Shown: positions 55,362 to 64,000 of the stretch, piece after piece
How the letters are laid out: each line of letters opens with the position of its first letter
Numbering within the stretch: position 1 is the first letter of the stretch
Source: Bradyrhizobium sp. 21
GTDB taxonomy: Bacteria > Pseudomonadota > Alphaproteobacteria > Rhizobiales > Xanthobacteraceae
Direction of reading: 5' to 3'
Length of the DNA: 64,000 nt
Assembly: GCF_023073335.1 (NCBI RefSeq)
Contig: NZ_JADPJG010000003.1
Span: forward strand, 161,789 to 225,788
Notes under the pieces: model-generated
Told to the model about the DNA's origin: nothing
Database searches by the model: none
Seen by the model: only the letters and a program-made list of their open reading frames with translations
Program-made: the position numbers and the translations under genes

Positions 55362-56690
55362 ATGACACAGATCGCGATCCAGCCAGCCATCCATCGCCGG
55401 CATCAGCCCTGGTACAAGATCCTCTACGTCCAGGTGCTGATCGCGATCGCACTCGGGGTGCTGATCGGCTATTTCTATCCCGATCTCGGCAAGGCGTTGA
55501 AGCCGCTTGGCGACGGTTTCATCGCGCTGATCAAGATGATGATCGCACCGGTGATCTTCTGTACCGTCGTGCACGGCATCTCCTCGATGGGCGACCTCAA
55601 GCGCGTCGGCCGGGTCGGGCTGAAGTCGCTGGTCTATTTCGAGACGGTCTCGACCGTCGCGCTCGCGGTCGGTCTCCTTGTCGGCGAGATCCTCCAGCCC
55701 GGCCACGGCTTCAACATCGACCCCGCCACGATCGATCCGAAGTCGGTCGCGACCTACGTCACCAAGGCCAAGGAGGAAGGCATCGTCGCTCATTTGCTGG
55801 CGATCATTCCCGACAGCTATGTGGGGGCCATCGCGCGGGGCGATCTGTTGCAGGTGTTGCTGATCTCGATCCTGTCGGGCTTCGCCATTGCGCTCCTCGG
55901 CAAGCCTGGTGAGCCGATTGCGGAGGCGATCGACAAGGCCGCGAAGATGTTCTTCGGCATCATCCGCCTCATCGTGCGCGTGGCGCCGATCGGCGCGTTC
56001 GGCGCGATGGCGTTCACCGTCGGCGCCTACGGCCTCGGCTCGCTGCTCAACCTCGTGGCCCTGATCGGCACGTTCTATCTCACCAGCATCCTGTTCGTGC
56101 TGATCGTGCTGGGCTCGATCGCCCGGCTTGCCGGTTTCTCGATCCTGCGCTTCATCGCCTACATCAAGGATGAACTGCTGATCGTGCTCGGCACCTCATC
56201 GTCGGAGACGGTGCTGCCGCAGATGATCCAGAAGATGGAGCATTTGGGCGCCTCGCGCTCGGTGGTCGGCCTCGTGATTCCCACCGGCTACAGCTTCAAC
56301 CTCGACGGCACCAACATCTACATGACGCTGGCGACGCTGTTTCTGGCGCAGGCGACCAACACCCATCTGACCATCTGGCAGGAGCTCGGCATTCTCGGCG
56401 TCGCCATGATCACTTCGAAGGGCGCCTCGGGCGTGACCGGGGCCGGATTCATCACGCTGGCCGCCACCCTCTCGATCGTGCCTGACATCCCGATCCAGTC
56501 GATCGCGATCCTGGTCGGCATCGACAAGTTCATGAGCGAGTGCCGCGCGCTGACCAATCTGATCGGAAACGGCGTCGCCTGCGTCGTCATCAGCATCTCC
56601 GAAGGCGAGCTCGACCGCGACGCCTTGCACGAAACCATGGCCCATCCGCTGGAGATGGGCGAAGCGCTGGAACCGGGCGGTAGCGCATAA
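55362..56690 (+). CDS. dctA: C4-dicarboxylate:cation symporter DctA
   Basis: About 442 residues, the DctA length. Glutamate transporter fold: [20 protein letters not shown], the serine-rich re-entrant [40 protein letters not shown] and GVDKFM-like [20 protein letters not shown]. Takes up succinate, malate and fumarate, and is needed for symbiotic nitrogen fixation in rhizobia. The dctBD regulators are not in the window. An intrinsic terminator lies about 100 nt downstream. Confidence 0.96.
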   Translation: MTQIAIQPAIHRRHQPWYKILYVQVLIAIALGVLIGYFYPDLGKALKPLGDGFIALIKMMIAPVIFCTVVHGISSMGDLKRVGRVGLKSLVYFETVSTVALAVGLLVGEILQPGHGFNIDPATIDPKSVATYVTKAKEEGIVAHLLAIIPDSYVGAIARGDLLQVLLISILSGFAIALLGKPGEPIAEAIDKAAKMFFGIIRLIVRVAPIGAFGAMAFTVGAYGLGSLLNLVALIGTFYLTSILFVLIVLGSIARLAGFSILRFIAYIKDELLIVLGTSSSETVLPQMIQKMEHLGASRSVVGLVIPTGYSFNLDGTNIYMTLATLFLAQATNTHLTIWQELGILGVAMITSKGASGVTGAGFITLAATLSIVPDIPIQSIAILVGIDKFMSECRALTNLIGNGVACVVISISEGELDRDALHETMAHPLEMGEALEPGGSA

Positions 56691-56794
56691 GACCTCGCCC
56701 GGTACCGACGCGGTAGTTTCCCGGAGTGGTCAATGAGTGCGGCACGCGTCACAATAATGGTGTTGGGATCACGGATTGATACTCATTTTTTCCA

Positions 56795-56827
56795 CCCGAC
56801 GCGCTGGGGGCAGAGCGTCGGGTTTTT
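56795..56827 (+). terminator. Rho-independent terminator downstream of dctA
   Basis: An 8-bp perfect stem CCCGACGC/GCGTCGGG with a 12-nt loop followed by TTTTT. Confidence 0.85.
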
Positions 56828-56954
56828 GTTGTTAGGACGATGGGCTGGGGCAGCCGTTGAGATTTCTCTAGCTGGTCCCCATCGCCGCGCGAGATCACGG
56901 CTCGCAGGGCCGACAGCGCGAGGGAAGCGCCGCCCTCCCACTCAGCCTCCGCCA

Positions 56955-57302
56955 TCAGCCCTTCAGCGCGGTCACCACCACCTCGATCAGCGCGCTGCCG
57001 CCGAGATCGGCGACGCCGACGGTGGCCCGCGTCGGCAGATTGTCGCCGAAGAATTCGGTCCAGGCCGCGTCCATCTCCTTCTTCTTGGACAGATCCGTGA
57101 CGAAGATCGAGGTGCTGACAACGCGCGACTTGTCGGTGCCGGCCTCCTTCAGATAGCCAGCGATCTTGCCGAGGATGTTGCGGGTCTGCTCGCCCATCGA
57201 GACCGAGGTGTCGTCGGCGATGGTGCCGCCGAGGAAGACGAAGCCGTTGGCCTCGACGGCGCGGTGCATGATGGGGGTACGGATGCTGCGGATGATGCTC
57301 AT
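56955..57302 (-). CDS. Rid-family protein (RidA-like) lacking the catalytic Arg
   Basis: 115 residues with Rid fold: MSIIRSIRTPIMHRAVEANG, GEQTRNILGKIAGYLKEAGT, TSIFVTDLSKKKEMDAAWTE. RidA enzymes hydrolyse reactive imines or enamines and use an Arg in a V-A-R-L motif (Arg105 in E. coli). Here the corresponding segment reads VGVADLGGSALIEV, so Asp replaces the Arg. Imine deaminase activity is therefore doubtful. It is last in an operon whose flavin oxidases generate imines. Confidence 0.88.
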   Translation of the reverse strand: MSIIRSIRTPIMHRAVEANGFVFLGGTIADDTSVSMGEQTRNILGKIAGYLKEAGTDKSRVVSTSIFVTDLSKKKEMDAAWTEFFGDNLPTRATVGVADLGGSALIEVVVTALKG

Positions 57303-57317
57303 GATGTCCTCTTGTAG

Positions 57318-58439
57318 CTAGAGCGTGGAAGGATGGAAGCGGTCGATGCCGAGATCGCCGATTCGAGTCTGGGTACCGCCATTGACGATCAGCTCCGCCA
57401 TGACGGCGCCGGCGCCGGGGCCGAGCTGAAAACCGTGCAGCGAGAAGCCGAACTGGTGATAGAGACCCTTGTGGCGGCTGCTCGGCCCCAACACCGGAAG
57501 ATCGTCCTTCGTCTTGGCCTCAATGCCGGCCCAGGCGCGGACGATGGTGGCGCTGCGCATCACCGGGAACAGCTCGAACACGGTGCGCGCGCTGGTCGCG
57601 AGGCTCTTCCAGTCCAGAACCGTCTCGTTGCGATCCTGATAGGGCGTCGCCAGATGGCCGCCGCCGATCAGCACGGTGCCGTTCTTGAACTGCTTGAAGG
57701 AGAGCTTTCGGCCGCGCAGGATCACGACGGGGTCGATGAAGTGCGGTACGCGCGAGGTGATCATCAACATCGGCGCCACGGTCTCGACCGGCACGGGCTC
57801 GCCGAGCGCAGATGCGATCGTGCCGGCCCAGGCGCCCGCGGCGTTGACCAGCACCGGCGCGGCAAAGGTTTCAGCGCCGACATCGACCTGCCAGAGGCCG
57901 TCGCTCTGCCGGATGTTGGATGCAGCGACGCCCTCGCGCACGGTTGCGCCGAGTTGCTGGGCCTTGCGCCGGAACGCCGTCGTCGTCTGCGCCGGATTGG
58001 CCGCGCCGTCACGGCGCGAGACCACGCCGCCGGGGCACGTTTCAGCCACCGCCGGCACCAGCCGGCGCAACTCGGCCGCGTCGATCAGCTCTTCGTGCGT
58101 GAAGCCGAGTGCGTTGAGCTCGGCCACGCGCGCGCGGCAGACCGCGAGCTCCTCCTCATTTTCGGCGACCTGAACCTGGCCGTAGCTCTCAAAGCTGCAA
58201 TCGTCGTCGAGCAGGTCTTTGATCTTCTCCCATATCCCCATTGAACGGATCGAGAGCGGAATTTCCGGGATGTGCCGCGCGAGCTGGCGGACGCCGCCAG
58301 CATTGACGCCGGAGGCATGGCGGCCGGCATAGTCCTTCTCGATCAGCACTGGCTTCAGGCCGGCGAGGCATAGATGCAGCGCGGTCGAGCATCCGTGGAT
58401 GCCGCCGCCGACGACGATCGCATCCACGCTTTTTGTCAT
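57318..58439 (-). CDS. FAD-dependent amino acid/opine oxidase, beta-type subunit (DadA-like)
   Basis: 373 residues. Rossmann GGGIHGCSTALHLCLAGLKP, the DadA-type GVNAGGVRQLARHIPE loop and C-terminal GLYHQFGFSLHGFQLGPGAG. Family members include opine oxidase OoxB, hydroxyproline dehydrogenase beta and HcnC. Its start overlaps the next upstream gene by 4 nt, showing a heteromer with the alpha and [2Fe-2S] subunits. Confidence 0.93.
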   Translation of the reverse strand: MTKSVDAIVVGGGIHGCSTALHLCLAGLKPVLIEKDYAGRHASGVNAGGVRQLARHIPEIPLSIRSMGIWEKIKDLLDDDCSFESYGQVQVAENEEELAVCRARVAELNALGFTHEELIDAAELRRLVPAVAETCPGGVVSRRDGAANPAQTTTAFRRKAQQLGATVREGVAASNIRQSDGLWQVDVGAETFAAPVLVNAAGAWAGTIASALGEPVPVETVAPMLMITSRVPHFIDPVVILRGRKLSFKQFKNGTVLIGGGHLATPYQDRNETVLDWKSLATSARTVFELFPVMRSATIVRAWAGIEAKTKDDLPVLGPSSRHKGLYHQFGFSLHGFQLGPGAGAVMAELIVNGGTQTRIGDLGIDRFHPSTL

Positions 58440-59854
58440 CCGCGCACCACGGCCTTGATGTCGGCCTCGGTCTTCGGAACGGCAGCAAGCTCGGCGAGCG
58501 TGATCGGCTTGACCGGCGCGCGCAGCCGGTAATAGCCGATCTCCTGCGGGGTCTTGCCGCGCGCCTGCGCCATCAATTCGGTGACGGTGAGGCCGCAGAG
58601 CCGGCCTTGGCACGGGCCCATGCCGGTGCGGCGATAGGCCTTGAGTTGATTGGGCCCGGTCGCACCGATCGCGACCGCATCGAGAACGTCCTTTGCGGTC
58701 ACCTCCTCGCAGCGGCAGACGATGGTGTCGCCTACGGGAATGCGAAACTGCGGCGCCGGACGGAACAGCGTGTCGATGAAAACGCGGCCACGCTCGGCCT
58801 TGGCGAGATCGGCGCGGAGCGTCGCCATCGTGGGAAGCTTCGCGGCGGCCGCGGGCGCCAATGCTTCCATCGCCGCGCGCGCCGCGATGCGGCCGCGGAC
58901 CACGGCTGCATTCGCGCCGCCGATGCCGGCGCCATCGCCGGCGATCGCAATGCCGGCGACCGACGAGTTGCCGCTGGCATCGAGCACAGGCGACCAGCAC
59001 AATTGCAGATCGTCCCAGCGATGATCGACGCCGGCCGCCATCGCCAGGTTGACGTTGGGCACGACGCCTTGATGCAGCAGCAGCAAATCCACTGGAATGG
59101 TCTCGCGCTTGCCGCCGGCAACATAGCTCACGCTCGCGAGCTGGCCGTCACCGGATGCGGCAAGCTCGGTGACGCCGGAAACAACCTGCACCTTGGCCTT
59201 CACCTCGCGCATCATCGACAAGCCTTTGGCGAAATAGGGCGAGGTCAGGAACGCGAAGGCGTGCGGCAGGGCGGCGAAATAATTGCCGCGCTCGGTGGTG
59301 TCGAGAATGCGGTCGATGCGGCCGCCGAGACGCAAGATCTGCGCGGCGAGCAGCCAGAGCAGCGGCCCCTGCCCCGCAATCACCGTGCGTCCATCCGGCA
59401 CCAGCGCCGACGATTTCAGCATGGTCTGCGCCGCACCCGCGGTCATCACGCCCGGCAGCGTCCAGTCGGGAATCGGAAATGGCCGCTCAAGCGCGCCGGT
59501 CGCGAGGATCACGCGCTGCGCCTTGACGAACGCGGACGCGCCGCCGATCGAAACGGCGATATCGAGATTGCGGTCGAGGCTCCAGACCGTGGCGCGATGG
59601 ATGACCTCCGCAGTGCTCGCGCGCAGCGTCTTCACGAGGTCCGCGCCAACCCAGTAATCGGCGCCCAGCTGGCTGTGCTCGGTCACCGGCGTCGAAGAGA
59701 TGGCGCGAAACACCTGGCCGCCGGGACCGATGTTCTCGTCGAGCAGCAGCGTCGACAGACCGGATTCGGCGGATGTCGCGGCGGCGGTGAGGCCGGCAGG
59801 TCCGGCGCCGATCACCACGACGTCGTAGTCCTCGCGTTTGGGAGCCACAGTCAT
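58436..59854 (-). CDS. FAD/[2Fe-2S] oxidase alpha subunit (HcnB/OoxA-like)
   Basis: About 472 residues. FAD Rossmann VVVIGAGPAGLTAAATSAES, a second nucleotide-binding segment (TVIAGQGPLLWLLAAQILRL) and a C-terminal BFD-like [2Fe-2S] domain with CRCEEVTAKDVLDAVAIGAT and GPCQGRLCG. This is the alpha subunit of opine oxidase, hydroxyproline dehydrogenase or HCN synthase-type complexes. Overlaps both neighbours by 4 nt. Confidence 0.94.
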   Translation of the reverse strand: MTVAPKREDYDVVVIGAGPAGLTAAATSAESGLSTLLLDENIGPGGQVFRAISSTPVTEHSQLGADYWVGADLVKTLRASTAEVIHRATVWSLDRNLDIAVSIGGASAFVKAQRVILATGALERPFPIPDWTLPGVMTAGAAQTMLKSSALVPDGRTVIAGQGPLLWLLAAQILRLGGRIDRILDTTERGNYFAALPHAFAFLTSPYFAKGLSMMREVKAKVQVVSGVTELAASGDGQLASVSYVAGGKRETIPVDLLLLHQGVVPNVNLAMAAGVDHRWDDLQLCWSPVLDASGNSSVAGIAIAGDGAGIGGANAAVVRGRIAARAAMEALAPAAAAKLPTMATLRADLAKAERGRVFIDTLFRPAPQFRIPVGDTIVCRCEEVTAKDVLDAVAIGATGPNQLKAYRRTGMGPCQGRLCGLTVTELMAQARGKTPQEIGYYRLRAPVKPITLAELAAVPKTEADIKAVVRG

Positions 59855-60147
59855 TTTCCGATCTCCCGCTTGCCCTTCTGGATTTCGATCTGCATGCCCT
59901 CGGCGACGGGCACGAGGCAGCCCTGTCGGTTGCCGACGCCGTCGATGGTGACGAGGCAGTCGAAGCACACGCCCATCATGCAGTAGGGAAGACGCGGCGC
60001 GCCGCTCACCGCTGTGGACCGCCGCACATCCCGGCTGGAAGCCAGCAGCGCGGCGGAGACGGTGTCGCCCTGCCGCGCCGCGACGGCAACGCCGTCGACG
60101 AAGATTTGCACCGGCGGCCGTTTGTCCTGTTCGGATCGTTTGAACAT
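59851..60147 (-). CDS. [2Fe-2S] ferredoxin-like small subunit (HcnA/OoxA-type gamma)
   Basis: 98 residues. The cluster cysteines lie in YCMMGVCFDCLVTIDG with a further Cys in GNRQGCLV. MFKRSEQDKRPPVQIFVDGV is the small beta fold start. It completes the three-subunit flavin oxidase with its two neighbours (4-nt overlap with alpha). Confidence 0.92.
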   Translation of the reverse strand: MFKRSEQDKRPPVQIFVDGVAVAARQGDTVSAALLASSRDVRRSTAVSGAPRLPYCMMGVCFDCLVTIDGVGNRQGCLVPVAEGMQIEIQKGKREIGK

Positions 60148-60166
60148 CTTGGCTCCTTCAATATCT

Positions 60167-61303
60167 CTAGTAGCCGCTGTTGTTCGCAGCACCGGCGGTG
60201 CCAAAACGGCTGGCCGAGAACGCACCGACCAACTCGGGCTCGAGCGCGCCCTGCGCGACCATGCGCGCGATCTCGAAAGCGTGGTTGGAAGCGAGCGTCA
60301 CGCCGGAATGGCAGCAGGCGACGAAGGCGCCGGGATGGGTCTCCGACTGGTCGTAGATCGGAAAGCCGTCCTGCGGCATGACGCGGATGCCGGCCCAGCT
60401 CCTGACCACGTTGAGCCGCGCGAGATGCGGGAACATGCGCTGGGCGCGATCGGTCATCACGGCACTGATCGAATGCTTCAGCGTGCGATCGTCGAGCTCG
60501 TCCTCCTTGCTGTCGCCGATCATCACCGTGCCCTCGTCGGTCTGGCGGATCGTGGTCAGCGGATGCGGCAGGAATGGCATGGTGCGCTCGGTGACCACGA
60601 TCTGGCCACGGGTCGGGCCCATCGGCGCTGAGAGGCCGACCATCGGGGCCAGCGTCTGGTTGGCGTTGCCGGCGGCGAGCACGATCTTGGTGGCGCGCAG
60701 CTCGCCCTTCGGCGTGGTCAGGCGGAATTCGCCGCCGCTCTTGCTGATCGCCGAGACCGGTCGCTCCGGCAAATAATCGATGCCGAATGCCTTGAAGCCG
60801 GTGTGGAACGCACGAAACGTGCGCAGCGAATTGACGTGTCCGTCGAGCGGGCAATAGCTGCCGCCCGAGACCTCAGGGCCGATCAGCGACAGCGACTTCT
60901 TCACCTCGGATGCTGAGAGCATCTCCATCTTGTAGTCGGCGGCACCAGTCTGGTTGTGCATGCGCTTGACCAGTTCGGCGCGTTGCCCGAATTCGTCGTC
61001 GCCGAGCGTGAGATGAAAACCGCCGTTCTGCTGGAGGCTGACGTCGAGCCCGGTCTGCTGCTTCAACTCTGAGGCAAGCCGCCTCCAGGCTTGCGATGCC
61101 TGCACAGTCCACACCGTATAGGCCGGCATGCCCAGACCCTTGCTTTGGACCCAGACCAGGGCAAAATTCGCACGCGAGGCGCGCTTGGTGATGTCGCCCT
61201 CGTCGAGCACGGCGACGCGCTTGCCGAGCCGGCCGAGGCCCCAGGCAATGGCGGAGCCGAGCAATCCGCCGCCGACGACGGCGACGTCGTTATCACTTCG
61301 CAT
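60167..61303 (-). CDS. FAD-dependent amine/amino acid oxidase (DadA/glycine oxidase-like)
   Basis: 378 residues. Rossmann VAVVGGGLLGSAIAWGLGRL and C-terminal GIRVMPQDGFPIYDQSETHP and CHSGVTLASNHAFEIARMVA. A second, separate DadA-like flavoprotein in the same operon, lying upstream of the [2Fe-2S] subunit. AGGAG precedes the ATG. Substrate unknown; likely an imino acid, opine or sarcosine-like compound imported by the adjacent ABC system. Confidence 0.92.
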   Translation of the reverse strand: MRSDNDVAVVGGGLLGSAIAWGLGRLGKRVAVLDEGDITKRASRANFALVWVQSKGLGMPAYTVWTVQASQAWRRLASELKQQTGLDVSLQQNGGFHLTLGDDEFGQRAELVKRMHNQTGAADYKMEMLSASEVKKSLSLIGPEVSGGSYCPLDGHVNSLRTFRAFHTGFKAFGIDYLPERPVSAISKSGGEFRLTTPKGELRATKIVLAAGNANQTLAPMVGLSAPMGPTRGQIVVTERTMPFLPHPLTTIRQTDEGTVMIGDSKEDELDDRTLKHSISAVMTDRAQRMFPHLARLNVVRSWAGIRVMPQDGFPIYDQSETHPGAFVACCHSGVTLASNHAFEIARMVAQGALEPELVGAFSASRFGTAGAANNSGY

Positions 61304-61311
61304 TGGTTCTC

Positions 61312-62118
61312 CTATCGTCCCGTAACGCCCTTGCCGGCGAGCACACGGTCGAGCCCGTAGAAGCGGTCGAGCAGAATGAGGGCGGTCATGGTAACAGCGA
61401 TGACGCAGGCCGAGACCGACGTCACCAGCGGATCGATGTTGTCCTGAATGTAGAGGAACATGCGCACCGGCAGCGTCTCGGTGCCAGGCGCGGCGAGGAA
61501 GACGGTCATGGTGAGATCGTCAAAGGACTGGATGAAGGCGAGCGCCCAGCCGCTGATGACGCCCGGCAGGATCAGCGGCAGTGTCACGCGGCGGAACAGC
61601 GTCCAGCCGTTGGCGCCGAGCGAGACAGCCGCCATCTCCACCGAGAGGTCCATGCCGGTCGCCGCCGCAAGCGTCAGCCGCAGCGCGAACGGAAACACGA
61701 TGATGACATGGGCGATGATCAGCGCGGCGAAGCTGCCGCCGAGGCCCGCCGAGGTGAAGAAGCGCAAGAAAGCGATGCCGAGCACGACATGCGGAATCAT
61801 CAGTGGCGACAGGAACAAAGCTGCGAGCGCATCGCGACCGCGGAACCTGTAACGAGCGATCGCCAGCGCCGCCGGCACCGCAAACAACAGCGCCACGAAG
61901 GAGGACAGCGCACCCAGCCCAAGGCTGACCCAGAAGGCGTGGATGAATTCGGGATAGTTGGCGATTGCCCTGAACCAGCGCAGCGAAAAACCGTTGGTCG
62001 GTAGCGACAGAAAGCCTTCGGGGGTGAAGGCAACGAGACAGACCACCAGGATCGGTGCCACCATCACAATGACAAAGATGGTGTGGAAGATCAGCGCGAG
62101 CGGGCCGTTCCGTCTCAT
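61312..62118 (-). CDS. ABC transporter permease (PotC-type)
   Basis: 268 residues with about six helices and the inner-membrane component motif EAAxxxGA-like EMAAVSLGANGWTLFRRVTL-PLILPG. Spermidine/putrescine-type family, but such permeases also serve opines and amino acids. Overlaps the PotB-type gene by 4 nt. Confidence 0.92.
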   Translation of the reverse strand: MRRNGPLALIFHTIFVIVMVAPILVVCLVAFTPEGFLSLPTNGFSLRWFRAIANYPEFIHAFWVSLGLGALSSFVALLFAVPAALAIARYRFRGRDALAALFLSPLMIPHVVLGIAFLRFFTSAGLGGSFAALIIAHVIIVFPFALRLTLAAATGMDLSVEMAAVSLGANGWTLFRRVTLPLILPGVISGWALAFIQSFDDLTMTVFLAAPGTETLPVRMFLYIQDNIDPLVTSVSACVIAVTMTALILLDRFYGLDRVLAGKGVTGR

Positions 62119-62990
62119 CGGAAAACCTCCGCATAGCGCCGTTCGATCAGCGCGTTGCTGCCGACCACGATCAGCACGAGCGCGACCAGCAACAGCGTTG
62201 CGACCGCGGCCCCCAGCGGCCAGTCCAGCGTGTTGAGAAACTCGTCATAGGCGAGCGTCGCTGCGACCTTGAGCCGGCGTCCGCCGATGATCGCAGGCGT
62301 CGCAAACGCACTGGCCGAGAGCGAGAACACGATGATCGCGCCCGACAGCACGCCCGGCATGATCTGGGGCATGATGATGCGGCGGATGATGGTCACGGGC
62401 CCCGCGCCGAGCGACAATGCGGCATTCTCGATCTGCGGATCGAGCCGCTGCAGCGCCGCCCACACTGACAGCACCATGAACGGCATCATCACATGCGCCA
62501 GCGCGACCACCATTCCGGTCTCGGTGAACATGAAGGGAATGGGAGCGTGGATCAGACCGGCCGACATCAGCAGCTTGTTGACGAGGCCGTTGTTGCCGCC
62601 GAACAGCAGCGCCCAGCCGAGCGTGCGCGCCACCACGGAGATCAGCAGCGGCCCGAGGATCACCAGCAGGAAAATACTCTTCCAGCGGCCGCTCATGCGA
62701 TTGAGGATGTAGGCTTCGGGCGCACCGAGCACGGCGGTGAGCAGGGTGGTCACGATCGCGATGCGAAACGTCCGCCAGAACATCTCGGCGTAATAGGGAT
62801 CAGTCGCGATCTCGCGCCAGTTCTTGAGGATGAAGACCGGCTCGATGCCCTTGTACTGGCCCCAGTCGTGGAACGACAGCATCACGGTCATTGCCAGCGG
62901 GATCAGGAGCACGCCGACGAACAGCATCAGGGCAGGCGCTGTCAGCGCCCACGGAGCCCGTGCACTGCGTTGCTCGGCGGCTGTGCTCAT
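62115..62990 (-). CDS. ABC transporter permease (PotB-type)
   Basis: 291 residues, six helices, with the ATPase-contact motif NAALSLGAGPVTIIRRIIMP-QIMPG. Paired with the PotC-type permease and an ATPase (4-nt overlaps on both sides). Confidence 0.92.
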   Translation of the reverse strand: MSTAAEQRSARAPWALTAPALMLFVGVLLIPLAMTVMLSFHDWGQYKGIEPVFILKNWREIATDPYYAEMFWRTFRIAIVTTLLTAVLGAPEAYILNRMSGRWKSIFLLVILGPLLISVVARTLGWALLFGGNNGLVNKLLMSAGLIHAPIPFMFTETGMVVALAHVMMPFMVLSVWAALQRLDPQIENAALSLGAGPVTIIRRIIMPQIMPGVLSGAIIVFSLSASAFATPAIIGGRRLKVAATLAYDEFLNTLDWPLGAAVATLLLVALVLIVVGSNALIERRYAEVFR

Positions 62991-64000
62991 GCGGAGGCTC
63001 CCCCGCGCACACTCATGTCCTCGGGACGCCAGGCGAGACGGACCGCCTCACCTTCCACCGGCTGCCTCTCGCCGTCATTCTGGCGGATCACGATCGCCGG
63101 GCCGCATTCACTGTCGCACTGAAACAGCCAATGATTACCCTGGAAAATGCGGGTGATGATCTTTGCGCTGAGGCCCGTATTCCCAAAGCCGATTCTTTCA
63201 GGACGAACGCTCACGGTGACGGAGCCGCTGAGACCAATCGGCGCGGGCGCGCTCCAGGAGCCCGCCATTAACAGCGCAGGCGCACGCGTCCGATCGATGG
63301 TCGCGGCAAAGTCGTTGGTCTTGCCGAGAAACTGCGAGACGAAGGCCGAGGCCGGGCGCTCGTAGGTTTCCTGCGGCGTGCCGATCTGCTCGATGCGGCC
63401 CTGGCTCATCACCACGATCCGGTCGGACAGCGACATCGCCTCGTTCTGGTCGTGGGTGACTAGAATCGTGGTGGTGCCGATGGTGCGCTGGATCTGGCGC
63501 AGCTCGATCTGCATCTCCTCGCGCAGCTTGGCATCGAGATTGGACAGCGGTTCGTCGAGCAGCAACACGCTCGGCTTGATCACCAGCGCACGCGCCAGCG
63601 CAACGCGCTGCTGCTGCCCGCCGGACATGCGACGCGGATGGCGGTCCTCATAGCCGGCGAGCCCAACCATTGCGAGCGCGGCACGGACGCGCTCGGTCCG
63701 CTCCGAGCGCGCCACCTTGCGCATCTCGAGGCCAAAGGCGACGTTCTCCGCCGCCGTCATGTGCGGAAACAGCGCGTAGCTCTGGAACACGATGCCGAGC
63801 CCGCGTTTGGCCGGATGGATCGCGGTCAGGTCCTTGTCCTCCAGCCGGATCGCGCCGTGCGTCGGGTCGAGGAAGCCCGCGATCATCTGAAGGGTCGTCG
63901 TCTTGCCGCAGCCTGAGGGGCCGAGGAAGGAGACGAATTCCCCCTTCCCGACTGCGAGACTGAAGTCGTCGACCACAGTCTGCGTTCCGAACTGCTTCCC
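62987..64000 (-). CDS. ABC transporter ATP-binding protein (PotA-type), 5' end beyond window
   Basis: An incomplete gene: the reading frame stays open past the right edge (GKQFGTQTVVDDFSLAVGKG at the boundary). Walker A GPSGCGKTTTLQM, signature MSGGQQQRVALARALVI and Walker B SVLLLDEPLSNLDAKLREEM are intact, with a C-terminal TOBE domain (SVRPERIGFGN). Powers the PotB/PotC-type importer. A periplasmic binding protein gene is expected outside the window. Confidence 0.93.
   Translation of the reverse strand, partial: GKQFGTQTVVDDFSLAVGKGEFVSFLGPSGCGKTTTLQMIAGFLDPTHGAIRLEDKDLTAIHPAKRGLGIVFQSYALFPHMTAAENVAFGLEMRKVARSERTERVRAALAMVGLAGYEDRHPRRMSGGQQQRVALARALVIKPSVLLLDEPLSNLDAKLREEMQIELRQIQRTIGTTTILVTHDQNEAMSLSDRIVVMSQGRIEQIGTPQETYERPASAFVSQFLGKTNDFAATIDRTRAPALLMAGSWSAPAPIGLSGSVTVSVRPERIGFGNTGLSAKIITRIFQGNHWLFQCDSECGPAIVIRQNDGERQPVEGEAVRLAWRPEDMSVRGGASA

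Noticed and set aside
58433..59986. 517-codon plus-strand frame opposite the oxidase alpha subunit
   Set aside because: Antisense shadow; the minus-strand gene has clear FAD and [2Fe-2S] motifs.

Overview
The window looks like chromosome of an alphaproteobacterium of the Bradyrhizobium/Nitrobacteraceae type. The evidence is high GC with long antisense open frames, an alphaproteobacterial tilS-ftsH and tol-pal neighbourhood, DUF6894 and DUF2852 proteins, an HWE-family histidine kinase, a FeeM-like N-acyl amino acid synthase, a TRAP transporter next to hydantoinase-type subunits, and many SDR and DGPF/YciI proteins. I saw no rRNA, tRNA, CRISPR array, IS element or phage gene. Species assignment is inference from gene content only.

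Layout. 0-3.7 kb: Flp pilin with a terminator, a large polytopic membrane protein, a Crp/Fnr regulator and a DUF6894 protein. 3.9-8.1 kb: a translationally coupled operon (ParD-like RHH protein, CheB-CheR-PAS-HWE kinase, receiver protein) followed by two small divergent genes around a perfect palindrome. 8.2-20.7 kb, all minus strand: tolQ-tolR-tolA-tolB, then a GGDEF-EAL protein and a FeeM-like synthase, then pal-cpoB, tilS and ftsH. 21-26.7 kb: DUF2231 protein, gamma-glutamyltranspeptidase flanked by a duplicated SDR 3' end, SDR, serine acetyltransferase and fatty acid desaturase. 26.8-28.2 kb: DUF2852 and TetR genes with two matching operators.

28.2-36.7 kb holds the most interesting signal: an ECF42-type sigma factor with its DGPF partner, plus dispersed small genes (DGPF, YciI-like, SnoaL-like, SRPBCC, VOC). 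Four transcription units here share one promoter, TGTCGG-N17-CGTCTT, with invariant spacing. This looks like a readable local ECF42 regulon. Unrelated genes lie between its members: a truncated PAS/chemotaxis protein, an SDR, secreted proteins and a lipoprotein.

36.8-48.1 kb: a D-2-hydroxyacid dehydrogenase, a chemoreceptor, a divergent TetR/GST pair, and a five-gene hyuA-hyuB-dctP-dctQ-dctM operon that couples hydantoinase/oxoprolinase-type enzymes to a TRAP importer. 48.2-53 kb: a sirtuin, a LuxR fragment, a hypothetical secreted protein, a YadA-like adhesin with a likely frameshift in its signal peptide, and a full-length LuxR paralogue. 53-57 kb: SDR, NCS2 nucleobase permease and DctA with its terminator. 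57-64 kb: a tightly packed operon with a Rid protein, a three-part flavin/[2Fe-2S] oxidase of the opine/hydroxyproline/HCN-synthase type, a second DadA-like oxidase and a PotABC-type ABC importer. The importer's ATPase gene runs off the window end.
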